Shown here piece by piece: positions 1-6,796 of a DNA stretch of 7,305 nucleotides; within the stretch, counting starts at the first letter, position 1; the number at the start of each line of letters is the position of its first letter. The notes below the pieces were generated by a model. It was not told where the DNA came from. It saw only the letters and a program-made list of their open reading frames with translations, and did no database searches. The translations under genes and the position numbers were made by a program. This stretch comes from Haloarculaceae archaeon (GTDB taxonomy: Archaea; Halobacteriota; Halobacteria; Halobacteriales; Haloarculaceae): the NCBI GenBank assembly GCA_018609665.1, contig JAHENN010000157.1, forward strand, positions 1 through 7,305, written 5' to 3'.

Positions 1-6
1 GGTGCC

Positions 7-1767
7 GTGCTGAGAGGGATGAGCATCGAGGACGAGCTCTCATTTTCGTCGGTCACGCTGCGGGGCAGCGACCTCACCGGCGCGGACCTCCGAAGAGCCG
101 ACCTCGAGCGGACGAACCTCGCCCTGTGGCCGGCAACGATGGAAGACACGACGCTGAGGGTGGCCAACTTCGCCGGGGCGGCGTTGAGTGAGGTGGAGCT
201 TTCCGGTGCGGACCTGCGGAACGCCGACCTCGTGGAGGCGAACCTGCAGGAGACCGACCTCGCAGGCGCCGATCTGCGGGACGCTGACTTCGCGGGTGCC
301 GATCTGCGGGACGCCGACCTTGCGGGTGCCGACCTTGCGGGTGCCGACCTGCGGGACGCCAATCTCACGGGCGCCAAACTGCGTAACGCGGACCTCCCCG
401 AAACGAAGCTCGGCGGGGCCGACCTCGCCGACGCCGACGTATCGCAGGCGATCTTCCGGGAAGCGGACGCCGACGAACAGGTGTTCTTCGACGGCGTGTC
501 GGGAACCAACGTCGACTTCCGGGACGTGCGCCTGTTCGCCCCGGTTCTCACCGGCGCCGAACTGGGCGGCGCGGACCTCACCGACGCGGTCCTCTTCGCG
601 GCGACCCTCTCCGGCGCGTCGCTCAACTCCGCCGAGTTGGTCCGGGCGAGTTTGGTTGAGGCGACCCTCGAGGACGCGGATCTGTCGAGCGCCAACCTGA
701 CCGAGGCAGGATTGCGCGAAGCCGACCTCTCGAGCGCGACGCTCACCGATGCGGTTCTCGTCGATGCGGGGTTGACCGAGGCGACGCTGACCGGTGCCGA
801 TCTCACGGATGCCGACCTGACGGGAGCGGACCTCCCCGGTCGGGAGCGCCCGTGCGTTCGGACCGCGGATTTCACCCGCGCGAACCTCGCAGGACAGGAC
901 CTCCGCGGGTACAGACTGTCCGGCGCGACGCTGACCAAGGCCGATCTCACGGGTGCCGACCTGAGTGACGCCGACCTGTACGAGGCCGACCTGGAACGGG
1001 CGCTGCTCAGCCGGGTCGATCTGTTCAACACCCGGCTCGAGAAGGCGCTGCTCGATGGCGCCGCCGTCGGCGACGCACATATCAACAAGGATACGTTCGA
1101 ACTGATGGCCTCGGGCGAGGCCACCGACGGCAGCTCGGGCCTGACCGCGTTCTGCGGAGCCCTTCTGCGGGGCCCAACCGGTCCGGACCGGTACCGCTGC
1201 GTCTACGACCCGAAAGGGCCCGGGGGCGACCCCGTCGAGCCGGACGACGCCGACGACCCACCGGAGGTCCGTGCGGCCGGCGTCTATCGGGCCTTCGAAC
1301 GACTGGCTACCGACAGTGCCCTCCCGAAGTGGCAGCGACGGTTCTTCATTCTCAGACAGGATATGCAGACGCGCAGGGACCGCGAGGAGGGGAGGCGTCT
1401 CAGCTACGGCTTCTCGGTGCTCCTCAGGACGGTCTTCGGCTACGGCGAGGATTTCGACCGTGTCATCGGCTGGTCGGCAGGCATCATCTGGTTCTTCGCC
1501 CTCGTGTACCTGGCCGGCGGATGGATCAGCCCCGTCCGGCCCGACGGCGACCTCGGCCCGGCCGTATCGTGGACGCGGCTCCCGGAGGAGCCGGGGGTCA
1601 TCTGGGAGAGCGTCTACTACAGCACGTTGACCTTCACCGCGCTGGGCTTCGGGGATTTCCGACCGACCAGCACGCTCGGACAGTTGTTCACCATCGCCGA
1701 AACGGCCGTCGGGGCCGTTCTCCTGGCCCTGCTGGTGTTCGTCCTCGGTCGTCGCGCCGCGCGGTAG
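7..1767 (+). CDS. Pentapeptide-repeat protein with C-terminal two-helix ion-channel domain
   Basis: Residues about 13-360 are nearly continuous pentapeptide repeats (A[DN]Lxx, e.g. GADLRDADLAGADL), which fold as a right-handed quadrilateral beta-helix. One imperfect stretch near residues 150-180 (EQVFFDGVSG) breaks the pattern. A soluble linker (about 365-480) includes a charged helical part, YRAFERLATDSALPKWQRRF. The C-terminus is a 2TM potassium-channel-like unit (Ion_trans_2 type): TM1 about 486-506, pore helix and filter TLTFTALGFGD at 540-550, TM2 about 555-581, then a basic RRAAR end. The filter has GFGD in place of the usual GYGD. The protein is probably in the cytoplasmic membrane with the repeat domain in the cytoplasm. 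A cation-channel role is inferred; what the repeats bind or sense is unknown. The start is uncertain: GTG at 7 and ATG at 19 are both possible, and no in-frame stop lies upstream in the window, so the true start may lie outside it. It has no operon partner here. Confidence 0.88.
   Translation: MLRGMSIEDELSFSSVTLRGSDLTGADLRRADLERTNLALWPATMEDTTLRVANFAGAALSEVELSGADLRNADLVEANLQETDLAGADLRDADFAGADLRDADLAGADLAGADLRDANLTGAKLRNADLPETKLGGADLADADVSQAIFREADADEQVFFDGVSGTNVDFRDVRLFAPVLTGAELGGADLTDAVLFAATLSGASLNSAELVRASLVEATLEDADLSSANLTEAGLREADLSSATLTDAVLVDAGLTEATLTGADLTDADLTGADLPGRERPCVRTADFTRANLAGQDLRGYRLSGATLTKADLTGADLSDADLYEADLERALLSRVDLFNTRLEKALLDGAAVGDAHINKDTFELMASGEATDGSSGLTAFCGALLRGPTGPDRYRCVYDPKGPGGDPVEPDDADDPPEVRAAGVYRAFERLATDSALPKWQRRFFILRQDMQTRRDREEGRRLSYGFSVLLRTVFGYGEDFDRVIGWSAGIIWFFALVYLAGGWISPVRPDGDLGPAVSWTRLPEEPGVIWESVYYSTLTFTALGFGDFRPTSTLGQLFTIAETAVGAVLLALLVFVLGRRAAR
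264..365 (+). repeat. Near-identical DNA tandem repeats inside the pentapeptide-repeat gene
   Basis: Units of 15 and 30 bases built on gcgggtgccgacctt and gatctgcgggacgcc recur with few changes. They encode GADLRDADFA, GADLRDADLA, GADLA and GADLRDANLT. The DNA similarity is higher than in the rest of the repeat domain, which suggests recent expansion by slippage or unequal crossing-over. Repeat number here could vary between strains. Confidence 0.7.
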
Positions 1768-1773
1768 ATCTGT

Positions 1774-1799
1774 GGGTCTCGACGGGTGATCGAGAGCCC
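1774..1799 (+). terminator. Possible hairpin after the pentapeptide/channel gene
   Basis: GGGTCTCGA (1774-1782) and TCGAGAGCCC (1790-1799) are complementary apart from one bulged base, with a 7-base loop, and start 7 bases after the stop codon. No T-tract follows, so the terminator reading is weak. The rest of 1800-2187 holds no gene I can support. It is GC-rich, with tcgctc/cgttcgctc-type repeats near 2095-2150. Confidence 0.3.
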
Positions 1800-2187
1800 G
1801 CGACGGGGGGCGTCACACGCTACGACCGTCCGACTGCGGAGGGACCCGACGAATGCCTCGACGTATCGAGGTTGCACTCGTGGGGCTGAAACCGGTCCGC
1901 TCGGCGTAATCATGTGGGCCGGGGGCCGTCGATGTCGGCTGGCGCCGAAACCGTTACGCGTCCGGGACCCTGCCGAGCAGCATCGCTCGGGCCGTTGGAG
2001 TGTATGTGACCCAAACCGAGGCACGGATTCGAAAGGATGCGAGGTGCTTGCCTCGCTACGTACGACCGGCAGACTTCGAATCGGCGATGGCTCTCGTCGC
2101 TCCCGTTCGCTCGCGGACAAGAGCCTCACGGGTCGCTTCGCTCCCCGCTCGGTATCTCCGCGGCCACCTCTCGGTCGGCCACGCCTA

Positions 2188-2263
2188 AGCCAAGGGCCGG
2201 ATTTGAACCGGCGTATAGCGGCTCTGCAGGCCGCCGCGTAAGGCCAGACTCTGCCACCTTGGC
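2188..2263 (-). tRNA. tRNA-Cys (anticodon GCA)
   Basis: On the minus strand the cloverleaf is complete. The acceptor GCCAAGG (2263-2257) pairs with CCTTGGC (2195-2189). The anticodon arm is GCGGC-CTGCAGA-GCCGC with GCA at 2227-2225. The T arm is GCCGG-TTCAAAT-CCGGC, and the discriminator is U. CCA is not encoded, as is common in archaea. Haloarchaeal rRNA operons often carry tRNA-Cys after 5S; this copy lies in the same orientation as the rRNA but about 4.6 kb downstream of 5S. It reads as the functional copy of the two in the window because all acceptor, anticodon and T-stem pairs are intact. Confidence 0.95.
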
Positions 2264-2288
2264 GCAACTCGAGGTAGCGCGGTCGAGG

Positions 2289-2295
2289 GGTTAAG
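2289..2295 (-). promoter_or_regulatory. TATA-like element of tRNA-Cys
   Basis: Minus-strand CTTAACC lies 26-32 bases upstream of the mature tRNA 5' end, the expected place for an archaeal TATA box with a start site near the tRNA. The corresponding position ahead of the degenerate copy at 5353-5427 has lost this sequence. Confidence 0.5.
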
Positions 2296-2365
2296 CGTAG
2301 CGGTCCGCCCGCAGCCGTAAAAAACGGAGCGGATCGAGTAGTTCCGAGGAGACGAGCGTCCGTGA

Positions 2366-2542
2366 GGCACGCTCCGCGCGCCGAGCAGGTCGCCAGCGCC
2401 GACACCGGACAACGGGACTGGCGGAAGCGACGAGGTCACGACGCCCGCCCCCGGGAGCACGGAGTTCTTTGATACGGACCCGCTCGCCATCGTCGCGGTG
2501 GTCGCCATCGGACTATCCGGGCTCGGTGCCCGCCGGCTGTAA
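2366..2542 (+). pseudogene. C-terminal remnant of a membrane-anchored surface protein
   Basis: In the frame ending with TAA at 2540-2542, the 58 codons after a TGA at 2363-2365 read as a Pro/Thr/Gly/Ser-rich linker (SPAPTPDNGTGGSDEVTTPA) and then one hydrophobic helix with a basic tail (LAIVAVVAIGLSGLGARRL). This is the usual C-terminal anchor layout of haloarchaeal secreted proteins, often those with PQQ-like beta-propellers. There is no start, signal peptide or body. The fragment begins directly beyond the tRNA-Cys promoter region, so the upstream part appears to have been lost. I infer a truncated gene. A short independent membrane peptide is possible but less likely, since no convincing start codon or ribosome-binding site is visible. 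Confidence 0.55.
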
Positions 2543-2810
2543 CCGACCTGTCCGGCCGGGGGGAAGCGGCCGACTACTCCGGGCGGAGTCGCGTCGCGCC
2601 GAGCAACCGGGCGCGTCGGACGACGGCAGTGTTCGGAGGACAACCCATGACGACGAAGCGGCGAGAGTCGGTGTCGTCGCCGGGTCGTAGGCCGAGCGAT
2701 GAATCCGCTCGACAGCGATACGGGCGGTACGCCGGGTCAATTCGGTGAAGTACGGGCGTAACGAGCGCAAATGTCGGCTTCTACTACTGCCCCGCCGACA
2801 GTACCGTGGC
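2543..2810 (+). other. Gene-poor spacer with one weak small reading frame
   Basis: I see no firm gene here. One short frame starts at ATG 2647 (MTTKRRESVSSPG..., 33 residues, stop ending at 2748). It is preceded by GGAGGA at 2636-2641, a good ribosome-binding-site match. The peptide is basic and low in complexity. It could be the decayed start of another exported protein (the KRR resembles a Tat motif) or chance. Confidence 0.25.
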
Positions 2811-2818
2811 GTATAATA
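2811..2818 (+). promoter_or_regulatory. TATA-like element ahead of the propeller pseudogene
   Basis: GTATAATA stands out in very GC-rich DNA. It lies about 43-50 bases upstream of the GTG at 2861, so a transcript starting about 26 bases downstream would leave a short leader. It may be the surviving promoter of the dead gene, or it may still drive transcription toward the ABC gene. Confidence 0.3.
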
Positions 2819-2860
2819 GTTTTCGAACAGCACGGCGAACACGACTCGACAGCAGGACGC

Positions 2861-3367
2861 GTGACCCGGCGACGGGTACTCCGTTCGCTGTGTGCTGCGG
2901 CGTGACCCGGGGCTTTCCTCCCGGAGCGCTCCGGCGTCGACGAGAGCGGTCACGGCGACCGTCCCAACGAAGAGAATCGAACCACAGCGGCTCGAGCCGA
3001 ATCCGCCGACTGTCCGGTGTATCGAGCCGACGTATCCAATGGCGGCCAGGCGGGGGCGGGTGGTCCAACCGGGAGCATCTCGCTGCAGTAGGCGCTCGAG
3101 ACCGCGACAGCGATACAGTCCTCGCCGGCAGTGGTGGGCGGGACCGTCTACGCCGGCAGCGACGACCACAATCTCTACCGGGCTGTCCGACGGCGAGGTT
3201 TCGACTGCGGGCGGTCCCGTTCCGTGACACGAGGGCCCGCGCCGTCGGACACCCTGGGAGCACCCGACGACAGGTCGACCGCCGGCGACGGCAGGCTGTG
3301 GCGGCTGTCGTCGAGAGGTCCTGGGGTCGGGATTCGTTCCGTAGGCCTTTCACTGCCGGCGCGGTAG
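2861..3367 (+). pseudogene. Tat-exported PQQ-like beta-propeller protein, decayed
   Basis: In one frame from GTG 2861 the sequence reads VTRRRVLRSLCAAA (a twin-arginine signal start), then TGA (2903-2905), then an Asp/Glu-rich spacer, CPVYRADVSNGGQAGAGGPT, SISLQ, TAG (3089-3091), and ALETATAIQSSPAVVGGTVY followed by AGSDDHNLYR. The last parts match the well-known opening of haloarchaeal PQQ-like propeller repeats (PxYRAD.xNtG, SSPAVvdGTVYvGSDDxNLYAL). Around 3180-3184 the frame shifts: dropping one base gives LSDGEVSTAGGPVP and then a stop. A last piece in the original frame, GDGRLWRLS, could be another blade end. The TAG sits where a Trp (TGG) would fit. A full protein would be about 350-450 residues, so most blades are gone. 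The remnant ends 9 bases before the ABC exporter start. Homology is by motif recognition only. Confidence 0.7.
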
Positions 3368-3376
3368 CCGTCGATA

Positions 3377-5179
3377 ATGACCGACAGCGCCGAACGACAG
3401 ACCCTCTCCTGGGCGGAGAAAGGACGCGCCCTCCGACGGGTCGCCGGCTACCGCCCGCTCTTCACCGCCGGGCTCGTTCTGCTTGGCGGGTTCGTCGCTG
3501 CCCTCGAGGGCATCGGCCTCGGCTTCATCCACCCGATTATCGAGGTCGCACAAGCCGAGGGCACCGTCGATGGGGGCGGACCGGTACTGGAGGCGTTTCT
3601 GGCCGTCTACGAGCTCCTCGGTGTCCCGTTCGAGCTCGGCTTCCTCCTGGTCGGCGTCACTGCCGTGATGACGGTCCGGTACACGCTGTCGTTTCTCGTC
3701 GCGTGGCTGAAGGCGTTTCTCGCCACGCAGTACGAGACAGAACTCCGGACCCGTGCGTTCGACAGCGCGCTCGACGCCCACATCGGCTACTTCGACGCCA
3801 AAGGTTCCGACGACGTGCTCAACGCCATCATCACCGAGACGCGGTTCTCCGGCCAGGTGATCGCCAAAGGCGTCGCGGCTATGGAACGGCTGTTTCTCGT
3901 CGGCATGTACCTCGCCATCATGCTGTACATTACGCCGCTGATGACCGGCCTTGCGGTTGGGATTCTCGGCACGATTACCGTCGTTCTTCGGGCCGGAATC
4001 GAGCCGGCCGTCACCGTTGGAACGCGTGTTGCAGAGGCCAACGAACGGGTCCAGCGGTCCGTCCAGGCCGGCATGCAGGGCATCCGCGACGTGAAGCTCT
4101 TTCGGATGACCGACGAGCTGTTCGGCAACTTCCGGCGTGCCATCGACCAGTACGCCGCCTCGGAAGTGGCTATCTCGCGCAACGAGGCAGCGATCACCAA
4201 CTTCTACCAGCTGGCCGCCGCGGTCACGATATTCGTGTTGATCTACGTCGGATTCGTCTTCTCGGGGCTCGAACTCGGAGAGCTCGGCATCTTCCTCATC
4301 GCGATGTTCCAGCTGGCGCCGCGGGTGAGCACGCTCAACAGCCAGCTGTACAGCCTCGAAGGCGCGCTGTCGCATCTCCGCCGAACCCACGAGTTCCTCG
4401 ACGAACTCGACGACCGACAGGAGACCGGCGGCGATCGCCCCGTGTCGTCAATCGAGGAGATCACCTTCGACGACGTCACGTTCAGCTACACCGACGACGA
4501 GCGCGTGCTCGATGGCGTCTCTTTCGGGGTCGCCCGTGGCGAGTTCGTCGCGTTCGTCGGCCAGTCGGGCGCCGGCAAGTCGACCATCGTCTCGCTGCTC
4601 GCCCGGTTGTACGACCCCGACGGCGGCGAAATCCGGGCCGACGGCACTCGAATCTCCGATTTCGACCTCGAGGAGTGGCGCGAACGGATCGCCGTCGTCC
4701 GCCAGCGGCCGTTCATCTTCGACGACACGCTCGAGCGCAACGTCACGGTCGGCAACCGCGATGCGACCCGCCGCGAGGTCGAACGCGTCTGTGAAATCGC
4801 CATGGTCGAGGAGTTCCTCGACGAGCTTCCGAACGGCTACGACTCCCGGCTCGGCGACGACGGCGTGCGGCTGTCGGGCGGCCAGCGCCAACGCATCGCC
4901 GTCGCCCGGGCGCTGCTGACCGACGCCGACTTCCTCGTTCTCGACGAGGCGACGAGCGACCTCGACACCGGGCTGGAACGCGACCTGCAGGCGTCGATCG
5001 AGTCGATGGACCGGGCGGTCGGTATCGTCGCCATCGCCCACCGGCTGTCGACGGTCCGGAACGCCGACCGGATCTACGCGCTCGAGAAGGGAGCGGTCGT
5101 CGAGACGGGAACGCACGAGGAACTGCTGGAGGAGTCCGGGGCGTACGCCGAACTGTACGAGATGCAGTCCGGGACGTGA
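3377..5179 (+). CDS. ABC exporter, fused permease/ATPase half-transporter (MsbA/MdlB type)
   Basis: The 600-residue length and order are typical of homodimeric ABC exporters: an N-terminal membrane domain (about 25-340, roughly six helices, including 30-50, 85-110, 172-205 and 280-310) followed by an ATPase domain (about 360-595). Visible motifs are Walker A GQSGAGKST (395-403), Q-loop Gln443, signature LSGGQRQR (499-506), Walker B FLVLDEA (519-525) with catalytic Glu524, D-loop SDLD (527-530) and switch His555. All catalytic residues are present, so it should be an active ATPase. The first helix, ending EGIGLGFIHPII, resembles the lipid/glycan-flippase branch (PglK-like), but the substrate cannot be told from sequence. 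The ATG at 3377 follows GATA directly, with no clear ribosome-binding site. It stands alone: a decayed gene upstream, a tRNA pseudogene downstream on the other strand. Confidence 0.93.
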   Translation: MTDSAERQTLSWAEKGRALRRVAGYRPLFTAGLVLLGGFVAALEGIGLGFIHPIIEVAQAEGTVDGGGPVLEAFLAVYELLGVPFELGFLLVGVTAVMTVRYTLSFLVAWLKAFLATQYETELRTRAFDSALDAHIGYFDAKGSDDVLNAIITETRFSGQVIAKGVAAMERLFLVGMYLAIMLYITPLMTGLAVGILGTITVVLRAGIEPAVTVGTRVAEANERVQRSVQAGMQGIRDVKLFRMTDELFGNFRRAIDQYAASEVAISRNEAAITNFYQLAAAVTIFVLIYVGFVFSGLELGELGIFLIAMFQLAPRVSTLNSQLYSLEGALSHLRRTHEFLDELDDRQETGGDRPVSSIEEITFDDVTFSYTDDERVLDGVSFGVARGEFVAFVGQSGAGKSTIVSLLARLYDPDGGEIRADGTRISDFDLEEWRERIAVVRQRPFIFDDTLERNVTVGNRDATRREVERVCEIAMVEEFLDELPNGYDSRLGDDGVRLSGGQRQRIAVARALLTDADFLVLDEATSDLDTGLERDLQASIESMDRAVGIVAIAHRLSTVRNADRIYALEKGAVVETGTHEELLEESGAYAELYEMQSGT

Positions 5180-5352
5180 CCGACCCGGCGCGGAACCGAC
5201 GCTGCTGTTCCGGGGTCCCCCAAGCGTCTCCTCGACGGGAGCGAGGACGTCTCTGTGCGGCGTGGGGGAAGGAACGAGTTGTATCAAGCGTCCGTCGCGG
5301 GCACGGCAACGCACCGAGACCGGACGCCTGCTGGAAATGCGGTAGGCATAAA

Positions 5353-5427
5353 ATCCAAGAGCCGGATTGAACCGCGGGAGAGCCGCTCTGCAGGCCGCCG
5401 CGCAAGACCAGAATCTGCCATCTTGAC
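5353..5427 (-). pseudogene. Degenerate tRNA-Cys copy
   Basis: This 75-base minus-strand copy aligns end to end with the intact tRNA-Cys at 2188-2263, with about 12 substitutions and one T-loop base deleted. The anticodon loop CTGCAGA (GCA) and the GGCGGCCTGCAGAG core are kept. Damage: anticodon pair 29-41 is G-G, the two outer T-stem pairs are lost (CGCGG against CCGGC), the T loop has 6 bases, and acceptor pair 1-72 is G-A. Acceptor pair 7-66 changed from G-C to A-U on both sides, so some drift was compensated. The upstream flank is colinear with the intact copy (shared gcgtagcggt at the same distance, 5459-5468 and 2295-2304), but the TATA-like CTTAA is gone. Probably a dead duplicate. Confidence 0.75.
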
Positions 5428-5498
5428 CCGACTGGACGGAGCGGAGTGGATTGTCCGAGCGTAGCGGTACGAATGGAGCCGCAGCATCGGGGTGCGTT

Positions 5499-5516
5499 CG
5501 AAAAGGCGGGGCGTTG
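5499..5516 (-). terminator. Possible T-tract terminator of the acyl-CoA dehydrogenase gene
   Basis: Just past the stop, the minus strand reads GCAACGCCCCGCCTTTTCG, a GC-rich run followed by four T. Short T-tracts after GC-rich DNA are common archaeal termination signals. Evidence is weak because there is only one short tract. Confidence 0.3.
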
Positions 5517-6710
5517 CTAGTAGCTCCGTGGCAGGCCCAGCGTGTGCTCGGCGACGTGGTTGCGCATCATCTCCGTCGAGCCGGGCGCGACCTTGCCGAG
5601 CCGCGAGCCCTTCCACATCTCGATGACGGTGTACTCCCGGGAGAAGCCGTTGCCGCCGTGGGTCTGCAGCGCGACGTCGGTGGCCTCGTGGCCCACCTCG
5701 GTGGCCCGCAGCTTCGCCATGTTCGACACCTCCGCGGTCTTCTTCGGGTCCGGCTCGTTGTCGACCATCCAGGCGGCCTTCCGGGTGAGCAGCCCCGCCG
5801 ACTGCAGCTTCGCCCACGAGTCGGCGATGGGGTGCTGGACGCCCTGGTGGGCGCCGATGGGCTGGTCGAACACCTCCCGCTCGTTGGCGTAGTCGACCGC
5901 CCGGTCGATGGCGCACTTGCCGACGCCGATGGCGCCCGACGCCCCCAGCAGCCGCTCGGGGTTGACCGTGTCGAACAGCTGGTACATCCCCATCCCCTCG
6001 GTGCCGATGATGTCGTCCTCGTGGGCGCGGTAGCCGTCGATGGACAGCTCGAACTGCTTTTCCGGCGTCGGGATGCCGACGTCCAGCTCGCGGCGCTCGA
6101 CGGCCGAGTCGTGGGGGTCGACGAGGAACAGTGTGACTCCCTGCATCTTCGCGGACTCCTCTTTCGGCGACGTGCGGGCGACCAGCAGCATCTGGTCGGC
6201 GACGTCGACGCCGGAGATCCACTGCTTCGTCCCGTCGATGACGTACTCGTCGCCGTCCTCCTCGGCGAAGGTGTCCATGTTCGGGGCGTTGTGGCCTGCG
6301 TCCGGTTCGGTCAGCGCCATCGCGAAGTTGACGTCGCCGTCGCAGATGCCCGGCAGCCACTCCTCTTTCTGCTCTTCGCTGCCGTTCTCGACCAGGGTGA
6401 TGCCGCCGAAGCAGACGTTGACCACGAACAGCATCTCCGCGCCGAGACAGCCGTTGGCGCACAGCTCCTCGACGATGGCCGACAGCTCCCAGAAGCCCAT
6501 CCCCTCGCCGCCGTACTCCCGCGGCACCGCGGCGCCGAGGAAGCCGGCGTCGGCGCAGTCGTTCCAGAACTCCGTCGGCTCCTTGCCGTCGGAAACCTCT
6601 AGGAAGTAGTCGTCGTCGTAGTCGGAGGCGACCTCCCGGGCCGTCTCCCGGATCATCTCCAGCTCCTGGCTCTCCTCGAAGCCGATGTCCGGGGACTGTG
6701 AAACTGTCAT
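5517..6710 (-). CDS. Acyl-CoA dehydrogenase family protein
   Basis: This 397-residue flavoprotein should oxidise an acyl-CoA thioester at C-alpha/C-beta, using FAD and passing electrons to an electron-transfer flavoprotein. Length and layout fit the family: an N-terminal helical domain (about 10-125), a beta domain with the flavin/substrate signature MALTEPDAGHN (131-141), and a C-terminal helical domain with REVFDQPIGAHQGVQ (278-292) and QTHGGNGFSREY (349-360). The usual catalytic Glu in the YEGTSE-type loop is missing: the loop reads APGSTE with Pro376. Glu252 in NPERLLGASGAIG lies where isovaleryl-CoA dehydrogenase carries its base, so it is the likely substitute. Substrate is unknown; branched or otherwise unusual acyl-CoAs are possible. 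The start ATG at 6710 is supported by a TATA-like box 25-30 bases upstream, typical of leaderless haloarchaeal mRNA. It is monocistronic here. Confidence 0.93.
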   Translation of the reverse strand: MTVSQSPDIGFEESQELEMIRETAREVASDYDDDYFLEVSDGKEPTEFWNDCADAGFLGAAVPREYGGEGMGFWELSAIVEELCANGCLGAEMLFVVNVCFGGITLVENGSEEQKEEWLPGICDGDVNFAMALTEPDAGHNAPNMDTFAEEDGDEYVIDGTKQWISGVDVADQMLLVARTSPKEESAKMQGVTLFLVDPHDSAVERRELDVGIPTPEKQFELSIDGYRAHEDDIIGTEGMGMYQLFDTVNPERLLGASGAIGVGKCAIDRAVDYANEREVFDQPIGAHQGVQHPIADSWAKLQSAGLLTRKAAWMVDNEPDPKKTAEVSNMAKLRATEVGHEATDVALQTHGGNGFSREYTVIEMWKGSRLGKVAPGSTEMMRNHVAEHTLGLPRSY

Positions 6711-6730
6711 GCATGCGCCAACGTGGCCCA

Positions 6731-6752
6731 GGAACTTAAACTGTGGAACTTA
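6731..6752 (-). repeat. Direct repeat TAAGTTCC x2 over the promoter
   Basis: The minus strand carries TAAGTTCC twice (6752-6745 and 6738-6731), 14 bases apart start to start. The downstream copy overlaps the TATA box and the upstream copy covers the BRE region. An outer inverted repeat, cccagg (6727-6732) and cctggg (6758-6763), brackets both. This arrangement could be a regulator-binding site; no regulator gene is in the window. Confidence 0.4.
6735..6740 (-). promoter_or_regulatory. TATA box of the acyl-CoA dehydrogenase gene
   Basis: Minus-strand TTTAAG lies 25-30 bases upstream of the ATG at 6710, the classic spacing for haloarchaeal leaderless transcripts. It overlaps one copy of the 8-base direct repeat described separately. 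Confidence 0.6.
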
Positions 6753-6796
6753 CCACGCCTGGGGAGTTTACACCGATGGCAAGCGAACGAACGCAG

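Noticed and set aside
40..1080. Long open frame on the minus strand opposite the pentapeptide repeats (346 codons, QVGxxEVG-like repeats)
   Set aside because: It is the antisense of a GC-rich repeat gene. Its repetition mirrors the A(D/N)Lxx codons, and it has no domain of its own.
2020..2045. TTCGAATCC on the minus strand, resembling a tRNA T loop and possible attachment-site remnant
   Set aside because: The bases on each side cannot form a T stem and no acceptor half is nearby.
1617..2405. 262-codon minus-strand frame spanning the tRNA-Cys
   Set aside because: It reads straight through the tRNA gene, is Arg/Ser-rich and has no recognisable motif.
2806..4794. 662-codon plus-strand frame running across the pseudogene and the ABC gene
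   Set aside because: It is extremely Arg-rich and out of frame with the clear ABC exporter motifs. It is a frame shadow in GC-rich DNA.
2188..5427. Integrated element with tRNA-Cys direct repeats as attachment sites
   Set aside because: There is no integrase, the two copies differ most in the 3' half where att cores are usually identical, and similarity continues into the 5' flank. Duplication fits better.
5284..6714. 476-codon minus-strand frame starting 4 bases upstream of the acyl-CoA dehydrogenase ATG
   Set aside because: It is a shifted-frame, Arg/Gly-rich shadow of the dehydrogenase and also runs through the tRNA-Cys copy.
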